A stretch of DNA of 51,833 bases from Erysipelotrichaceae bacterium (GCA_022767445.1 JALENJ010000017.1:1-51833); one strand, 5' to 3'. Positions 43,786 to 51,753 are shown, numbered from the stretch's first letter. Numbers and translations: made by a program. The notes: generated by a model not told the origin, from the sequence alone.

Positions 43786-44480
43786 GCGAATACCTCTCTG
43801 AATAATGCGTCTACTGACTTACCTTCTTTTTCACGAATATCATCTATACTGCGATGGAATACAATTTCTCCATCTCGGATGAAAATAGCTTCATCTAATA
43901 CAGGTTCTACATCTGCAATCAAGTGCGTAGAGATGACAACCAATGCATTCTCACTATAGTTTCCAATGATCGTACGTAAGATGTAATCTCTAGCCGCTGG
44001 GTCAACCCCACCAATTGGTTCATCTAAGAAATACACCTTCGCTTCACGACTCATCGCAAGTACAAGTTGTACTTTTTCTTTATTACCCTTTGATAAATTC
44101 TTAAGCTTATCTTTTAGCTGAATATGTAATTCTTCTAACATCTTCAATGCGCGATCATAGCGGAAGTCATCATAGAAACTCTTGAACATATTTAGCAGTT
44201 CACCAACATTCATCCAATCTAATAGATAATCCGCATCTGGTAGATACGATACAACCGCCTTGGTTTCAATTCCTGGCTTTTTACCATCGATAAAGATACC
44301 ACCCTCTGTTGGAGTCAACAAACCATTGGCAAGCTTTAACATTGTTGTCTTACCACTACCATTAGGACCAAGTAAACCTACAATACGTCCTGACTCTAAT
44401 GAAAGATCAACGTGATTTAACGCTACTTTATTGCCGTATTTCTTTGTTAAACCTTTGCATTCAAACATTACACTCATCAT
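43779..44480 (-). CDS. ABC transporter ATP-binding protein
   Basis: A 233-residue ATPase. Walker A GPNGSGKTT is at 38-46, the signature is the degenerate LSKGN, and Walker B is YFLDEPIGG. Two ATGs are available (44480 and 44477); AAGGAG is four bases from the first and seven from the second, so the second is at least as likely. It overlaps the GntR gene at its start and the permease at its end. Confidence 0.9.
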   Translation of the reverse strand: MMSVMFECKGLTKKYGNKVALNHVDLSLESGRIVGLLGPNGSGKTTMLKLANGLLTPTEGGIFIDGKKPGIETKAVVSYLPDADYLLDWMNVGELLNMFKSFYDDFRYDRALKMLEELHIQLKDKLKNLSKGNKEKVQLVLAMSREAKVYFLDEPIGGVDPAARDYILRTIIGNYSENALVVISTHLIADVEPVLDEAIFIRDGEIVFHRSIDDIREKEGKSVDALFREVFAC

Positions 44481-44842
44481 TCTTCTCCTTGCATATTAAT
44501 AAAATCAATCATTTCTGCTTTGGAATATCCTAGCTTTTTTAACTTAACGTAATATCCCTCTGTTAGGCTTTTTGCCTCTTCATTCTTGATACCATCAAGC
44601 ATTGATTTATCTTCACTGACAAAACGACCTGCAGTACGTTGTGTATATACAAGGCCTTCTTGTTCAAGTCCTGTAAGTGCCCTTTGCATCGTATTAGGAT
44701 TTACTCCAGATTCTTCCGCTAATTCACGAACAGATGGTAATTTGGAACCTGCTGGATATACACCCGTCACAATTCTTCGTTTGATAATACTGACCAATTG
44801 TGGATAAATTGCTTGATCACTTCTAAATTCCCAACTCATCAT
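44477..44842 (-). CDS. GntR family regulator, YtrA type
   Basis: A 121-residue repressor. The GntR winged HTH occupies 1-~75 (YPQLVSIIKRRIVTGVYPAG, then LPSVRELAEESGVNPNTMQRAL). The short C-terminal tail (~80-121) is the small dimerisation segment of the YtrA subfamily, with no ligand domain. It is the first gene of the operon with the ABC ATPase and permease. The second ATG (44839) fits the ribosome binding site better. It probably represses its own promoter through the dyad at 44855-44892. Confidence 0.92.
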   Translation of the reverse strand: MMSWEFRSDQAIYPQLVSIIKRRIVTGVYPAGSKLPSVRELAEESGVNPNTMQRALTGLEQEGLVYTQRTAGRFVSEDKSMLDGIKNEEAKSLTEGYYVKLKKLGYSKAEMIDFINMQGEE

Positions 44843-44854
44843 TTCTCCTTCTGT

Positions 44855-44905
44855 ATTACTGTCTTAATACACCATTATATTAATACAGTAATATGTATCT
44901 GTCAA
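44855..44905 (-). promoter_or_regulatory. GntR operon promoter and operator
   Basis: Arms 44855-44869 and 44878-44892 form an inverted repeat matching at 14 of 15 positions (ATTACTGTCTTAATA against its partner) with an 8-base spacer. On the minus strand TTGACA (44900-44905) and TAATAT (44877-44882) are 17 bases apart. The dyad covers the -10 and the start point, where a bound repressor would block transcription. Confidence 0.8.
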
Positions 44906-44939
44906 ATATAATTATTTATCGTTTTTCAATAAAAAATTA

Positions 44940-44968
44940 TTGAATTACAGAAATAAATGTACTATGAT
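44940..44968 (+). promoter_or_regulatory. promoter of the DUF2975 cluster
   Basis: TTGAAT (44940-44945) and TATGAT (44963-44968) are 17 bases apart, 24 bases before the ATG, with AGGAGG between. Confidence 0.7.
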
Positions 44969-44991
44969 ACTTTCACAAGGAGGACTTGATT

Positions 44992-45465
44992 ATGCAATCT
45001 AGTTCAAAACATATACGTAATAGCATATTACTTACACGCATTCTGATATTGTTTATTGCGCTTATCGCAATCTATATCATTGTCAATAGCGTTTCTATCG
45101 CATCAGAGTTTATTTACAGCCGAAATATCTCATCCCTTTCAATAGAAAATCAGATTGTACTTGCCTGTGGCATCGGCTATATTGGCTTAGCTGTATTACT
45201 TCGCCTTCTATACATCATCAATCAACTTCTTGTAAATATCTCTAAAGAAAATGTATTTATCACTGCGAATGTAAATCTATTAAGGCATGCAAGTCTTTGT
45301 TGTTTAGCAGGAAGTGCTCTTGCCTTCTTACTAGCAGCGATTTGGTCTAAGCTCTTCTACAGTATTGTATTTGCGGCCATCTTCTTTGCTTTGATTATTC
45401 GTATTATCCAAAATATATTCCAACAGGCAATTCGTATGAAAGACGAATTAGACCTGACAATATGA
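44992..45465 (+). CDS. DUF2975 membrane protein
   Basis: A 157-residue protein with four hydrophobic segments (near 12-38, 58-82, 103-122, 124-145) and a cytosolic tail. It matches the DUF2975 pattern, commonly paired with a YozG-like HTH protein. AGGAGG supports the ATG at 44992; a TTG two codons upstream is too close to it. It is followed after eight bases by the HTH gene. Function unknown. Confidence 0.85.
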   Translation: MQSSSKHIRNSILLTRILILFIALIAIYIIVNSVSIASEFIYSRNISSLSIENQIVLACGIGYIGLAVLLRLLYIINQLLVNISKENVFITANVNLLRHASLCCLAGSALAFLLAAIWSKLFYSIVFAAIFFALIIRIIQNIFQQAIRMKDELDLTI

Positions 45466-45473
45466 GGTGACTT

Positions 45474-45680
45474 ATGCCTATTCATGTTGATCTAAATGTC
45501 ATTATGGCAAAACGTCATATCAGTGCTGGTGAACTTGCTGAAAAAATTGATATTACTCCAGCCAACCTATCAATTCTAAAAAATGGAAAAGCCAAGGCAA
45601 TTCGTTTTTCTACGCTGGAATCGTTATGTAAAGTCCTAGATTGCCAACCAGGAGATATACTCACCTATGAACCAGAATAA
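45474..45680 (+). CDS. Xre/YozG-like HTH regulator
   Basis: A 68-residue single-domain HTH of the Cro/C1 family (LAEKIDITPANLSILKNGKA, then FSTLESLCKVLDCQPGDIL). It is the usual partner of DUF2975 proteins. The ribosome binding site GAGGTG lies in the DUF2975 stop region. It probably controls this cluster. Confidence 0.9.
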   Translation: MPIHVDLNVIMAKRHISAGELAEKIDITPANLSILKNGKAKAIRFSTLESLCKVLDCQPGDILTYEPE

Positions 45681-46893
45681 ACAACCTATGATTGCACGTG
45701 ACACACTCTTATTCTATATCGCAATCGCAACATATATATTTGGATACTTGTATGCTTCACTTGTTGTAATCTACTTTGCCTTTGCAAAGCTAGCAGTACT
45801 ATACATTCTTATTGTAGAAGTTAGTGCATCTTGCCTTCATAAAGAACGCACAAAAGAATCTATCCTATGGGCATGTCTACTATTGTTTCAAGGTGTCCTT
45901 CTAGGATTTGATCATTCTTTCGAATCCGAAAAGCTGGTATTACTACACGCAAATGTCATCTACTATACACTTTGTCGTTTTCAGAAGTTGTCACTACCAA
46001 ACACGAGCGAAACAATCCTATTAGATTTCTTTGAAGGTTGGATTATTCAACCATTATCGCATATATTTGCACGTATTATTCATATCATCAAATACATGTG
46101 TACACACATTCATTCTAAACAACTAAAGACAGTAGTATTTAGTTTAGTTATCTTAATTCCACTTGTTTTATTCGCGTTAAGCCAACTATCCGCAATTGAT
46201 TTAAACTTTGCAAACCTAACAACAAGTCTTTTTAGATCCATCTTCCATCCTTTCAATACAATCTATTTCTTCCGTATCATTTGGAGTTTACCAGTTGGAG
46301 CATATCTATTCGGACTTATCAGCAGTTGTATCCTTAGCGATAAACCTTTTATATCGTATGATGGTTGTAGAGAGTTCTTCTTAAAGAAAAAAGTGATTCC
46401 ACTTATCTCTATTCGTATTACAAATTTTGTATTACTTGCACTCTATCTTGTATTCTTTATTTTTCAATTATCAGAGTTACCCACTGTATTAGCTGCACCT
46501 AGTGCAGAGAGTTCTTGTATCTATGCAGTAAGAGGTTTTTGGAACTTCTTCCGTATTATGGGATTAAATATCCTTCTTATCCTAGTATTAAGCTTCTTAG
46601 TAAGAAGTGAAGATACCACAAACACAAAAGCAGAAACATATATGTTGTTATTTACAACAATATGTTTTAACTTGCTTGCATGTTTAAAATTAGGACTATA
46701 CTTCTTTACTTACGGTTATACAGAACGAAGAGTGATTGCTCTATGGTTACTTATTTCCATCTTGATTTCTCTTTTCTTGATTTTCATTCGTATGCATAAG
46801 AAGTTTAATTTGATTCAGTTTATAACTGCCTCATTTGTGACAAACTACATTCTCTTCCTATACATACTTCCGCTTCTCTATCCAACTACTTAG
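45667..46893 (+). CDS. DUF4153/DUF4173 membrane protein
   Basis: A 408-residue polytopic membrane protein with about ten hydrophobic segments. The stretch around 250-320 (ITNFVLLALYLVFFIFQLSE and YAVRGFWNFFRI) fits the DUF4173 pattern. Its start overlaps the HTH gene by 14 bases. The function of the family is unknown. It ends at a strong terminator. Confidence 0.8.
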   Translation: MNQNKQPMIARDTLLFYIAIATYIFGYLYASLVVIYFAFAKLAVLYILIVEVSASCLHKERTKESILWACLLLFQGVLLGFDHSFESEKLVLLHANVIYYTLCRFQKLSLPNTSETILLDFFEGWIIQPLSHIFARIIHIIKYMCTHIHSKQLKTVVFSLVILIPLVLFALSQLSAIDLNFANLTTSLFRSIFHPFNTIYFFRIIWSLPVGAYLFGLISSCILSDKPFISYDGCREFFLKKKVIPLISIRITNFVLLALYLVFFIFQLSELPTVLAAPSAESSCIYAVRGFWNFFRIMGLNILLILVLSFLVRSEDTTNTKAETYMLLFTTICFNLLACLKLGLYFFTYGYTERRVIALWLLISILISLFLIFIRMHKKFNLIQFITASFVTNYILFLYILPLLYPTT

Positions 46894-46898
46894 CTTTA

Positions 46899-46936
46899 AA
46901 AAAGTGGTCACCTCGCTTATGAAGTGACCACTTTTT
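46899..46936. terminator. bidirectional terminator between DUF4173 and feo-operon genes
   Basis: A perfect 13-bp stem (AAAAAGTGGTCAC with GTGACCACTTTTT) around a 12-base loop. T runs exist on both strands, so it ends both converging transcripts. Confidence 0.93.
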
Positions 46937-46943
46937 ATTTCAC

Positions 46944-47324
46944 TCAATCAACACTCAATACCGTGTATTCACCTAAGTCATTGACTGTTTTACGTAATAC
47001 TGTTTCATCCACTTTAGACTTCATATGAACGTGTACCGTCTTTAAATCAGAGTCTACAACTGCATATACACCATCTAGTGTATTCAACGCATTCTCAACT
47101 TTTGAAGCGCAATGTCCACATGTCATACCATCCACAGTAAGCACTGCTTCAAATGGATAATGTGCAAGATTCTTATCTGCGACCTTCACATTTGCATGAC
47201 CGTTACAGCCTCCTCCACACGATCCTCCGGATGAACAACAGCCAGAAGTTCCTCTTTTAATTACGGAGCGAATTGCAATTGCAAGCACAACTACTAATAC
47301 GCCACCTACTACTACTGTACCCAT
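46944..47324 (-). CDS. FeoB-associated Cys-rich membrane segment fused to HMA domain
   Basis: A 126-residue protein. The N-terminal half has one transmembrane helix (~2-22) and a cysteine-rich tail (C29, C30, C36, C40) resembling FeoB-associated Cys-rich membrane proteins. The C-terminal half (~58-126) is a heavy-metal-associated domain with MTCGHC (C69, C72), as in CopZ and copper ATPases. The fusion ends the feo operon. The metal (copper or iron) is not settled by sequence; it could tie metal binding to the FeoB pore. Confidence 0.82.
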   Translation of the reverse strand: MGTVVVGGVLVVVLAIAIRSVIKRGTSGCCSSGGSCGGGCNGHANVKVADKNLAHYPFEAVLTVDGMTCGHCASKVENALNTLDGVYAVVDSDLKTVHVHMKSKVDETVLRKTVNDLGEYTVLSVD

Positions 47325-47346
47325 ACTACCTTCTTTCTAAATGCAG

Positions 47347-47589
47347 TTAACCTGCGCTATAGTTCTTACCTATTTCTTTTCCTTTTTCACAAAGGTATAC
47401 AATGCCATAGTATTCTTTGTTGAGATATCCTTCATGTGCTAGCTTTGTTAACATCGCACAGACACTTGGTCTAGAAACATTTAGTTCTTTTGCAAGTGCT
47501 ATGCTACGTACACCACTACCACTTGGATCTAAGCGAAGTAATGTAACTAAGTATTTAATCTTCGCTGATGTCAATTTGTGTATAGACAT
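47347..47589 (-). CDS. short DtxR/MntR-like HTH protein
   Basis: An 80-residue protein matching only the DNA-binding part of DtxR-family metalloregulators (IALAKELNVSRPSVCAMLTK, then LAHEGYLNKEYYGIVYLCEKG). The dimerisation and metal-binding helices that normally follow, and the SH3-like domain, are absent. It lies in the feo operon, where a FeoC-like or regulatory role is likely. A hairpin precedes its ribosome binding site. Confidence 0.82.
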   Translation of the reverse strand: MSIHKLTSAKIKYLVTLLRLDPSGSGVRSIALAKELNVSRPSVCAMLTKLAHEGYLNKEYYGIVYLCEKGKEIGKNYSAG

Positions 47590-47609
47590 TATACATACAC
47601 CTTTCTAAA

Positions 47610-47635
47610 TAAGGTACAGGTTTCCCTGCACCTTA
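47610..47635 (-). promoter_or_regulatory. intercistronic hairpin between feoB and the HTH gene
   Basis: On the minus strand TAAGGTGCAGG and CCTGTACCTTA form an 11-bp stem (one G-T) around a GAAA tetraloop. The following T run is short (TTTAG), so it is a weak terminator or mRNA-stability element that would reduce or stabilise downstream versus upstream mRNA. Confidence 0.7.
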
Positions 47636-47645
47636 TGGTAAATCA

Positions 47646-50090
47646 TTATTTTTCTTTATAACCTGGACGCACAAGTCCCCAGATGATAGCCACGATACAT
47701 ACAATAGCAACAGCTAATCCGATTGGATGGATGTTACCTGTAACTGCAGAACCTACCTGGTAGATAATCAGTGCGATTACATAAGCTAGACCACACTGGT
47801 AAGCAATTGCAAACCATGTCCACTTACCATTATTCATCTCACGACGGATAGCACCGATTGCCGCAAAGCAAGGAGCACATAGTAAGTTAAATGCTAAGAA
47901 TGAGTAACCTGCAATCGCGTTATTGTTGAAGGCATTTGCCATAGATGTAAAGATCTGCCATCCATTTTCAGCAACTTCACCTGCACCATAGAGGACACCC
48001 ATTGTACCTACAACGTTCTCCTTAGCAATTAATCCAGTGATAGCCGCAACAGCTGCACGCCAATCGCCCCAACCTAATGGTACGAAGATGACTTTGATTG
48101 TATTACCGATTACAGCTAGGATTGATTCAGATTGTTCAACAGCACCGAATCCATCTGCTGTAAAGCCATAGCTTTGTAAGAACCATACAAGTACAGTCGC
48201 AAGTAAGATGATTGTTCCTGCCTTCTTAACGAAGGAAGAACCACGCTCCCACATGGAGTGTAAGATGTTGGAAGGTGTTGGCCAGTGATAAGCTGGAAGT
48301 TCCATAACGAATGGAGCAGGTTCACCCGCAAACATCTTTGTCTTCTTTAGCGTAATACCAGAGATAACGATAGCCGCGATACCTAGGAAGTATGCACTTG
48401 TAGCGACAAGTCCAGACTTATCAAAGAAGGCACCTGCAATTAACGCAATCACTGGAAGCTTAGCAGAACATGGAATAAATGTTGTTGTGATAACAGTCAT
48501 ACGACGGTCACGTTCATTTTCAATTGTACGTGATGCCATGACACCTGGTACACCACAACCAGTACCAATTAACATAGGAATAAAGCTCTTACCGGATAGA
48601 CCAAACTTACGGAAGATACGGTCCATAACGAACGCAATACGAGCCATATAGCCACAACCTTCAAGGAAGGCTAGGAAGAAGAATAATACTAACATCTGTG
48701 GTAAGAAACCAAGTACCGCACCAACACCAGCAACGATACCATCAAGGATCAAGCTTTGTAACCACTCAGCACAGTTGATAGAAGTTAAGAAGTTACCTAA
48801 TACTACAGGTAAGCCATCTTGCCATGGTCCATAGCTAGCTGCTTCTGGTTCTTCTTCATCAGAATACTTTTCGTAATCTGCATATGTTACTTGACGAGTT
48901 TCTTCAATATCACCCTCATCATTGTGGATTTCAGCTGATACTGTCAATCCTTCTAGTTGATCACTATTTAGAACTGTGATTTCTGTTTCACCTTCATCAT
49001 CTTCGCTTGTAGTGATATAACCCTTCTCTACAGCTTCATCAATGAAAGCTTGTCTAGCTTCTTGGTCTGCACTGTATGTGCCTGAATCCTCATTGAATTC
49101 TTCACGACCCATACCAAACCAGAACCATCCATCACCGAATAGTCCATCATTTACCCAGTCAGTGGCACCTGTACCAAATGTCTGAATGGATACGTAGTAG
49201 ACAATAAACATAACAACCGCAAAGATAGGAAGACCTAACCAACGGTTAGTAACGATATTATCGATCTTATCAGATACACTTAACTTACCAGCATTCTGCT
49301 TTGTATAGGAACCCTTTAAGATTTCTGTAATGTAGTTATAACGAGCATTTGTAATAATAGATTCGGCATCATCATCTAGTTCTTTTTCAACATCAGCGAT
49401 GACTTTCTCAACATCTGCTTTCTTTGATTCATCAAGATTTAGCTTTGCTAGAATCTTATCATCTCTTTCAAATACCTTAACTGCATACCAACGCTTTTGT
49501 TCAGCAGAGATATCTGTTAATACTGTATCTGTGATTGTACTTAATGCTGTTTCAATCTTGTCATCAAATTTATGAACTGGATTATGACTCTTAGCCTCAG
49601 CTGCTTTAATCGCAGCTTCTGCAGCTTCCATAATTCCCTTTTCTTTTAATGCAGAGATTTCAACAATCGGACAACCTAACTTCTTGCTTAAAGCATCGAT
49701 GTCAATCTTATCTTCTGACTTATTGACTAAGTCCATCATATTGACAGCAATCACAACAGGAACACCAATCTCTAGCAATTGGGTTGTTAAGTATAAGTTA
49801 CGTTCAAGGTTAGTACCATCGACAATATTTAAGATTGCATCTGGATGTTCACCTATTAAATAGTTACGAGATACAACTTCTTCAAGTGTATATGGTGATA
49901 ATGAGTAAATACCTGGCAAGTCCTCAATAATCACATCAGGGTGTTTCTTTAATTTACCCTCTTTCTTCTCTACAGTTACACCTGGCCAGTTACCAACATA
50001 CTGATTCGAACCTGTTAAGGCATTGAACAATGTTGTTTTACCACTATTAGGGTTACCAGCAAGTGCAATCTTCAAACGTACATCTGCCAT
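47646..50090 (-). CDS. feoB: ferrous iron transporter B
   Basis: FeoB (814 residues) imports Fe(II). The GTPase domain (~1-165) has GNPNSGKT (12-19), the switch DLPG (57-60) and NMMD (117-120). A helical GDI-like domain follows to ~270. The membrane part has gate motifs (VLGFLPQM, GTGCGVPGVMASR, FIPCSAKLPV). It is longer than usual because ~95 acidic residues (327-423) are inserted in the first external loop. AGGAGG lies upstream. Two FeoA proteins precede it. Confidence 0.96.
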   Translation of the reverse strand: MADVRLKIALAGNPNSGKTTLFNALTGSNQYVGNWPGVTVEKKEGKLKKHPDVIIEDLPGIYSLSPYTLEEVVSRNYLIGEHPDAILNIVDGTNLERNLYLTTQLLEIGVPVVIAVNMMDLVNKSEDKIDIDALSKKLGCPIVEISALKEKGIMEAAEAAIKAAEAKSHNPVHKFDDKIETALSTITDTVLTDISAEQKRWYAVKVFERDDKILAKLNLDESKKADVEKVIADVEKELDDDAESIITNARYNYITEILKGSYTKQNAGKLSVSDKIDNIVTNRWLGLPIFAVVMFIVYYVSIQTFGTGATDWVNDGLFGDGWFWFGMGREEFNEDSGTYSADQEARQAFIDEAVEKGYITTSEDDEGETEITVLNSDQLEGLTVSAEIHNDEGDIEETRQVTYADYEKYSDEEEPEAASYGPWQDGLPVVLGNFLTSINCAEWLQSLILDGIVAGVGAVLGFLPQMLVLFFFLAFLEGCGYMARIAFVMDRIFRKFGLSGKSFIPMLIGTGCGVPGVMASRTIENERDRRMTVITTTFIPCSAKLPVIALIAGAFFDKSGLVATSAYFLGIAAIVISGITLKKTKMFAGEPAPFVMELPAYHWPTPSNILHSMWERGSSFVKKAGTIILLATVLVWFLQSYGFTADGFGAVEQSESILAVIGNTIKVIFVPLGWGDWRAAVAAITGLIAKENVVGTMGVLYGAGEVAENGWQIFTSMANAFNNNAIAGYSFLAFNLLCAPCFAAIGAIRREMNNGKWTWFAIAYQCGLAYVIALIIYQVGSAVTGNIHPIGLAVAIVCIVAIIWGLVRPGYKEK

Positions 50091-50111
50091 TTCTATCTTC
50101 CTCCTTATCCC

Positions 50112-50333
50112 TTACTCTACTTCAATATTTGCGGCATCGTCCTTACGGATGGACAATTCATATCCACGTACTGTCACTTCAATTGGATCTCCAAGTGGAG
50201 CAACCTTACGAACATAGACTTCCACTCCCTTAGTGATGCCCATGTCCATGATTCTGCGTTTCACAGCACCTTCTCCATGTAGCTTAACTACTTTCGCTGT
50301 ACTTCCAATCGCAACTTCTTTTAATGTGTTCAT
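50112..50333 (-). CDS. feoA: FeoA family SH3-like protein (second)
   Basis: A 73-residue SH3-like protein that supports FeoB. The sequence has the FeoA pattern (VKLHGEGAVKRRIMDMGITKG, spread over 16-36, then VAPLGDPIEVTVRGYELSIRK). It lies 21 bases before feoB and follows the first FeoA gene by ten bases. Ribosome binding site AGGATAG. Confidence 0.93.
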   Translation of the reverse strand: MNTLKEVAIGSTAKVVKLHGEGAVKRRIMDMGITKGVEVYVRKVAPLGDPIEVTVRGYELSIRKDDAANIEVE

Positions 50334-50343
50334 TCTATCCTCC

Positions 50344-50556
50344 TTATATCATGACTTTAGAAGCCATTTCTTTCCCTATCGCAATTCGTGTTTCTTTCAC
50401 GTTGACAATCAAACTTCCGTTCACTTCGGTTATCACAGTCGCATTTCCACCAACAACAAAACCAAGATCAGATAAGTGCTTCTTTACTTCCGCACTGCCG
50501 CCAATCTTGATGATTTTGTATTCTTGACCAATGACTCCTAAAGATAGTGGCATCAT
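50344..50556 (-). CDS. feoA: FeoA family SH3-like protein (first)
   Basis: A 70-residue FeoA-type protein (IIKIGGSAEVKKHLSDLGFV, then NVKETRIAIGKEM), first gene of the feo operon. GGAGG lies seven bases before the ATG. Paired FeoA genes in front of FeoB are common in Firmicutes; the two copies differ, so they may form a hetero-complex. The paired dyads just upstream suggest iron control. Confidence 0.92.
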   Translation of the reverse strand: MMPLSLGVIGQEYKIIKIGGSAEVKKHLSDLGFVVGGNATVITEVNGSLIVNVKETRIAIGKEMASKVMI

Positions 50557-50571
50557 GACGTAACCTCCTCA

Positions 50572-50636
50572 TGAGCCTAACATAGTTAGGTTCAATTAAC
50601 TATTGTTAGTTTAGACTCACTAACTGGCATTGTCAA
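50572..50636 (-). promoter_or_regulatory. feo promoter with two DtxR-like operator dyads
   Basis: On the minus strand TTGACA (50631-50636) and TAAACT (50608-50613) are 17 bases apart. One dyad spans 50572-50594 (TGAGCCTAAC and GTTAGGTTCA arms with a 3-base centre, nine of ten pairs matching). A second spans 50605-50624 (GTTAGT and ACTAAC arms) over the -10. Both resemble the DtxR/IdeR box (TTAGGTTAGGCTAACCTAA). A further pair ATAGTTA/TAACTAT spans 50582-50603. This is the classic layout for iron-dependent repression. Confidence 0.7.
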
Positions 50637-50640
50637 TAAA

Positions 50641-50696
50641 ATATGAAAAATCACTTAAATTATTTTCATATCGTCAAGCAAAGTGATTATTCATAT
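50641..50696. repeat. 16-bp inverted repeat upstream of feo
   Basis: Arms 50641-50656 (ATATGAAAAATCACTT) and 50681-50696 match at 15 of 16 positions with a 24-base spacer. A third related element (ATTTTCATAT) lies inside the spacer near 50662-50671. No T run follows, so it is not an ordinary terminator. It lies between the feo -35 and the degV promoter. Confidence 0.75.
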
Positions 50697-50748
50697 TTCT
50701 TTAACGATGTTACACTTTATACATATTTGTAAATTTGTCATAAATCTA

Positions 50749-50777
50749 TTGGAAAAATCCTATAAATTTCATATAAT
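50749..50777 (+). promoter_or_regulatory. degV promoter
   Basis: TTGGAA (50749-50754) and TATAAT (50772-50777) are 17 bases apart and 26 bases before the ATG. Confidence 0.75.
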
Positions 50778-50803
50778 ACCAATTATGAAAGTTAGAGAGT
50801 CCT

Positions 50804-51694
50804 ATGAATAAATACGTTATCGCTACATCGTCAACTTCAGATTTACCAGCTGAATATCTAAAGGAACATAACATCCCTTTTATCTCATATACATATACGA
50901 TTGATGATCAGGTTTACACAGATGATTGTACAGAGGAAGGAAGAAAATTCCTCATGTCACAAATGCGTCAGGGTAAGCTACCAAATACATCACAAATTAC
51001 AGAGTTTGCCTACTATGAATTCTTAAAGCCATTTGCCCAAGAAGGATTAGATATCTTATTTGTTGATATGTCACGTGCTGTATCTTCATCCATCAATAAC
51101 GCCGAGCGCGCAATCAAGTCTTTACGCGAAGAATTCCCTGAACGTAAAATCACCTTACTAGATAGTTACTGTATTACAAGTGGTCTTGGCCTCTTCTTAA
51201 AACAACTGATTAAACGTCATGAAGAAGGTTGGGACTATGATCAAATACTACAATGGGGAGATGAACATAAGTATGAATACATTCATCGCTTCATGGTAGA
51301 AGACTTACACTGGTTAAGACGTGGTGGAAGATTATCAAACGCCTCCGCAATTCTTGGTACGATATTATCTATCAAACCATTGATCTATATTCCTGATGAT
51401 GGAACCCTTGTTTCATTCAAACAAGTTCGTGGTCGTAAGAAAGCCTTCCGCTCCTTGATTGAATCCTGTGCTGATGATATCGCAGACTACACCAAGGATG
51501 AAGAGATTGCGATTATACACTCTGATGCCTATGAGGATGCTGTTAGTTTCCGTGATAGTTTCCTAGAAGCTTATCCTCAGTTTAAAGATACACAGATTAC
51601 CATCCTATCACTTGGAGCTGTTATCGGTTGTCATGTTGGTCCAGACTTTATGGCAATCACTTACCACGGTAAACATCGTATCAATGTTAAATAA
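50804..51694 (+). CDS. DegV family fatty acid-binding protein
   Basis: A 296-residue cytosolic protein. The N-terminal segment (ATSSTSDLPAEY) and LPNTSQIT belong to the DegV fatty-acid pocket, and the second domain has LRRGGRLSNASAILGTILSI and KPLIYIPDDGTL. The FakB-type subset binds fatty acids for FakA kinase; no FakA is in the window. It stands alone with a promoter and terminator. Confidence 0.92.
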   Translation: MNKYVIATSSTSDLPAEYLKEHNIPFISYTYTIDDQVYTDDCTEEGRKFLMSQMRQGKLPNTSQITEFAYYEFLKPFAQEGLDILFVDMSRAVSSSINNAERAIKSLREEFPERKITLLDSYCITSGLGLFLKQLIKRHEEGWDYDQILQWGDEHKYEYIHRFMVEDLHWLRRGGRLSNASAILGTILSIKPLIYIPDDGTLVSFKQVRGRKKAFRSLIESCADDIADYTKDEEIAIIHSDAYEDAVSFRDSFLEAYPQFKDTQITILSLGAVIGCHVGPDFMAITYHGKHRINVK

Positions 51695-51753
51695 AGGGGC
51701 TGTAACGATTAAGTGAATTTTATAGATTTACTTGAGGCGTACAGCCTCTTTTC
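51695..51753 (+). terminator. terminator after degV
   Basis: AGGGGCTGTA (51695-51704) and TACAGCCTCT (51740-51749) form a 10-bp stem with one G-T pair. An inner stem (AAGTGAAT with ATTTACTT) extends it. TTTTC follows. Confidence 0.82.
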
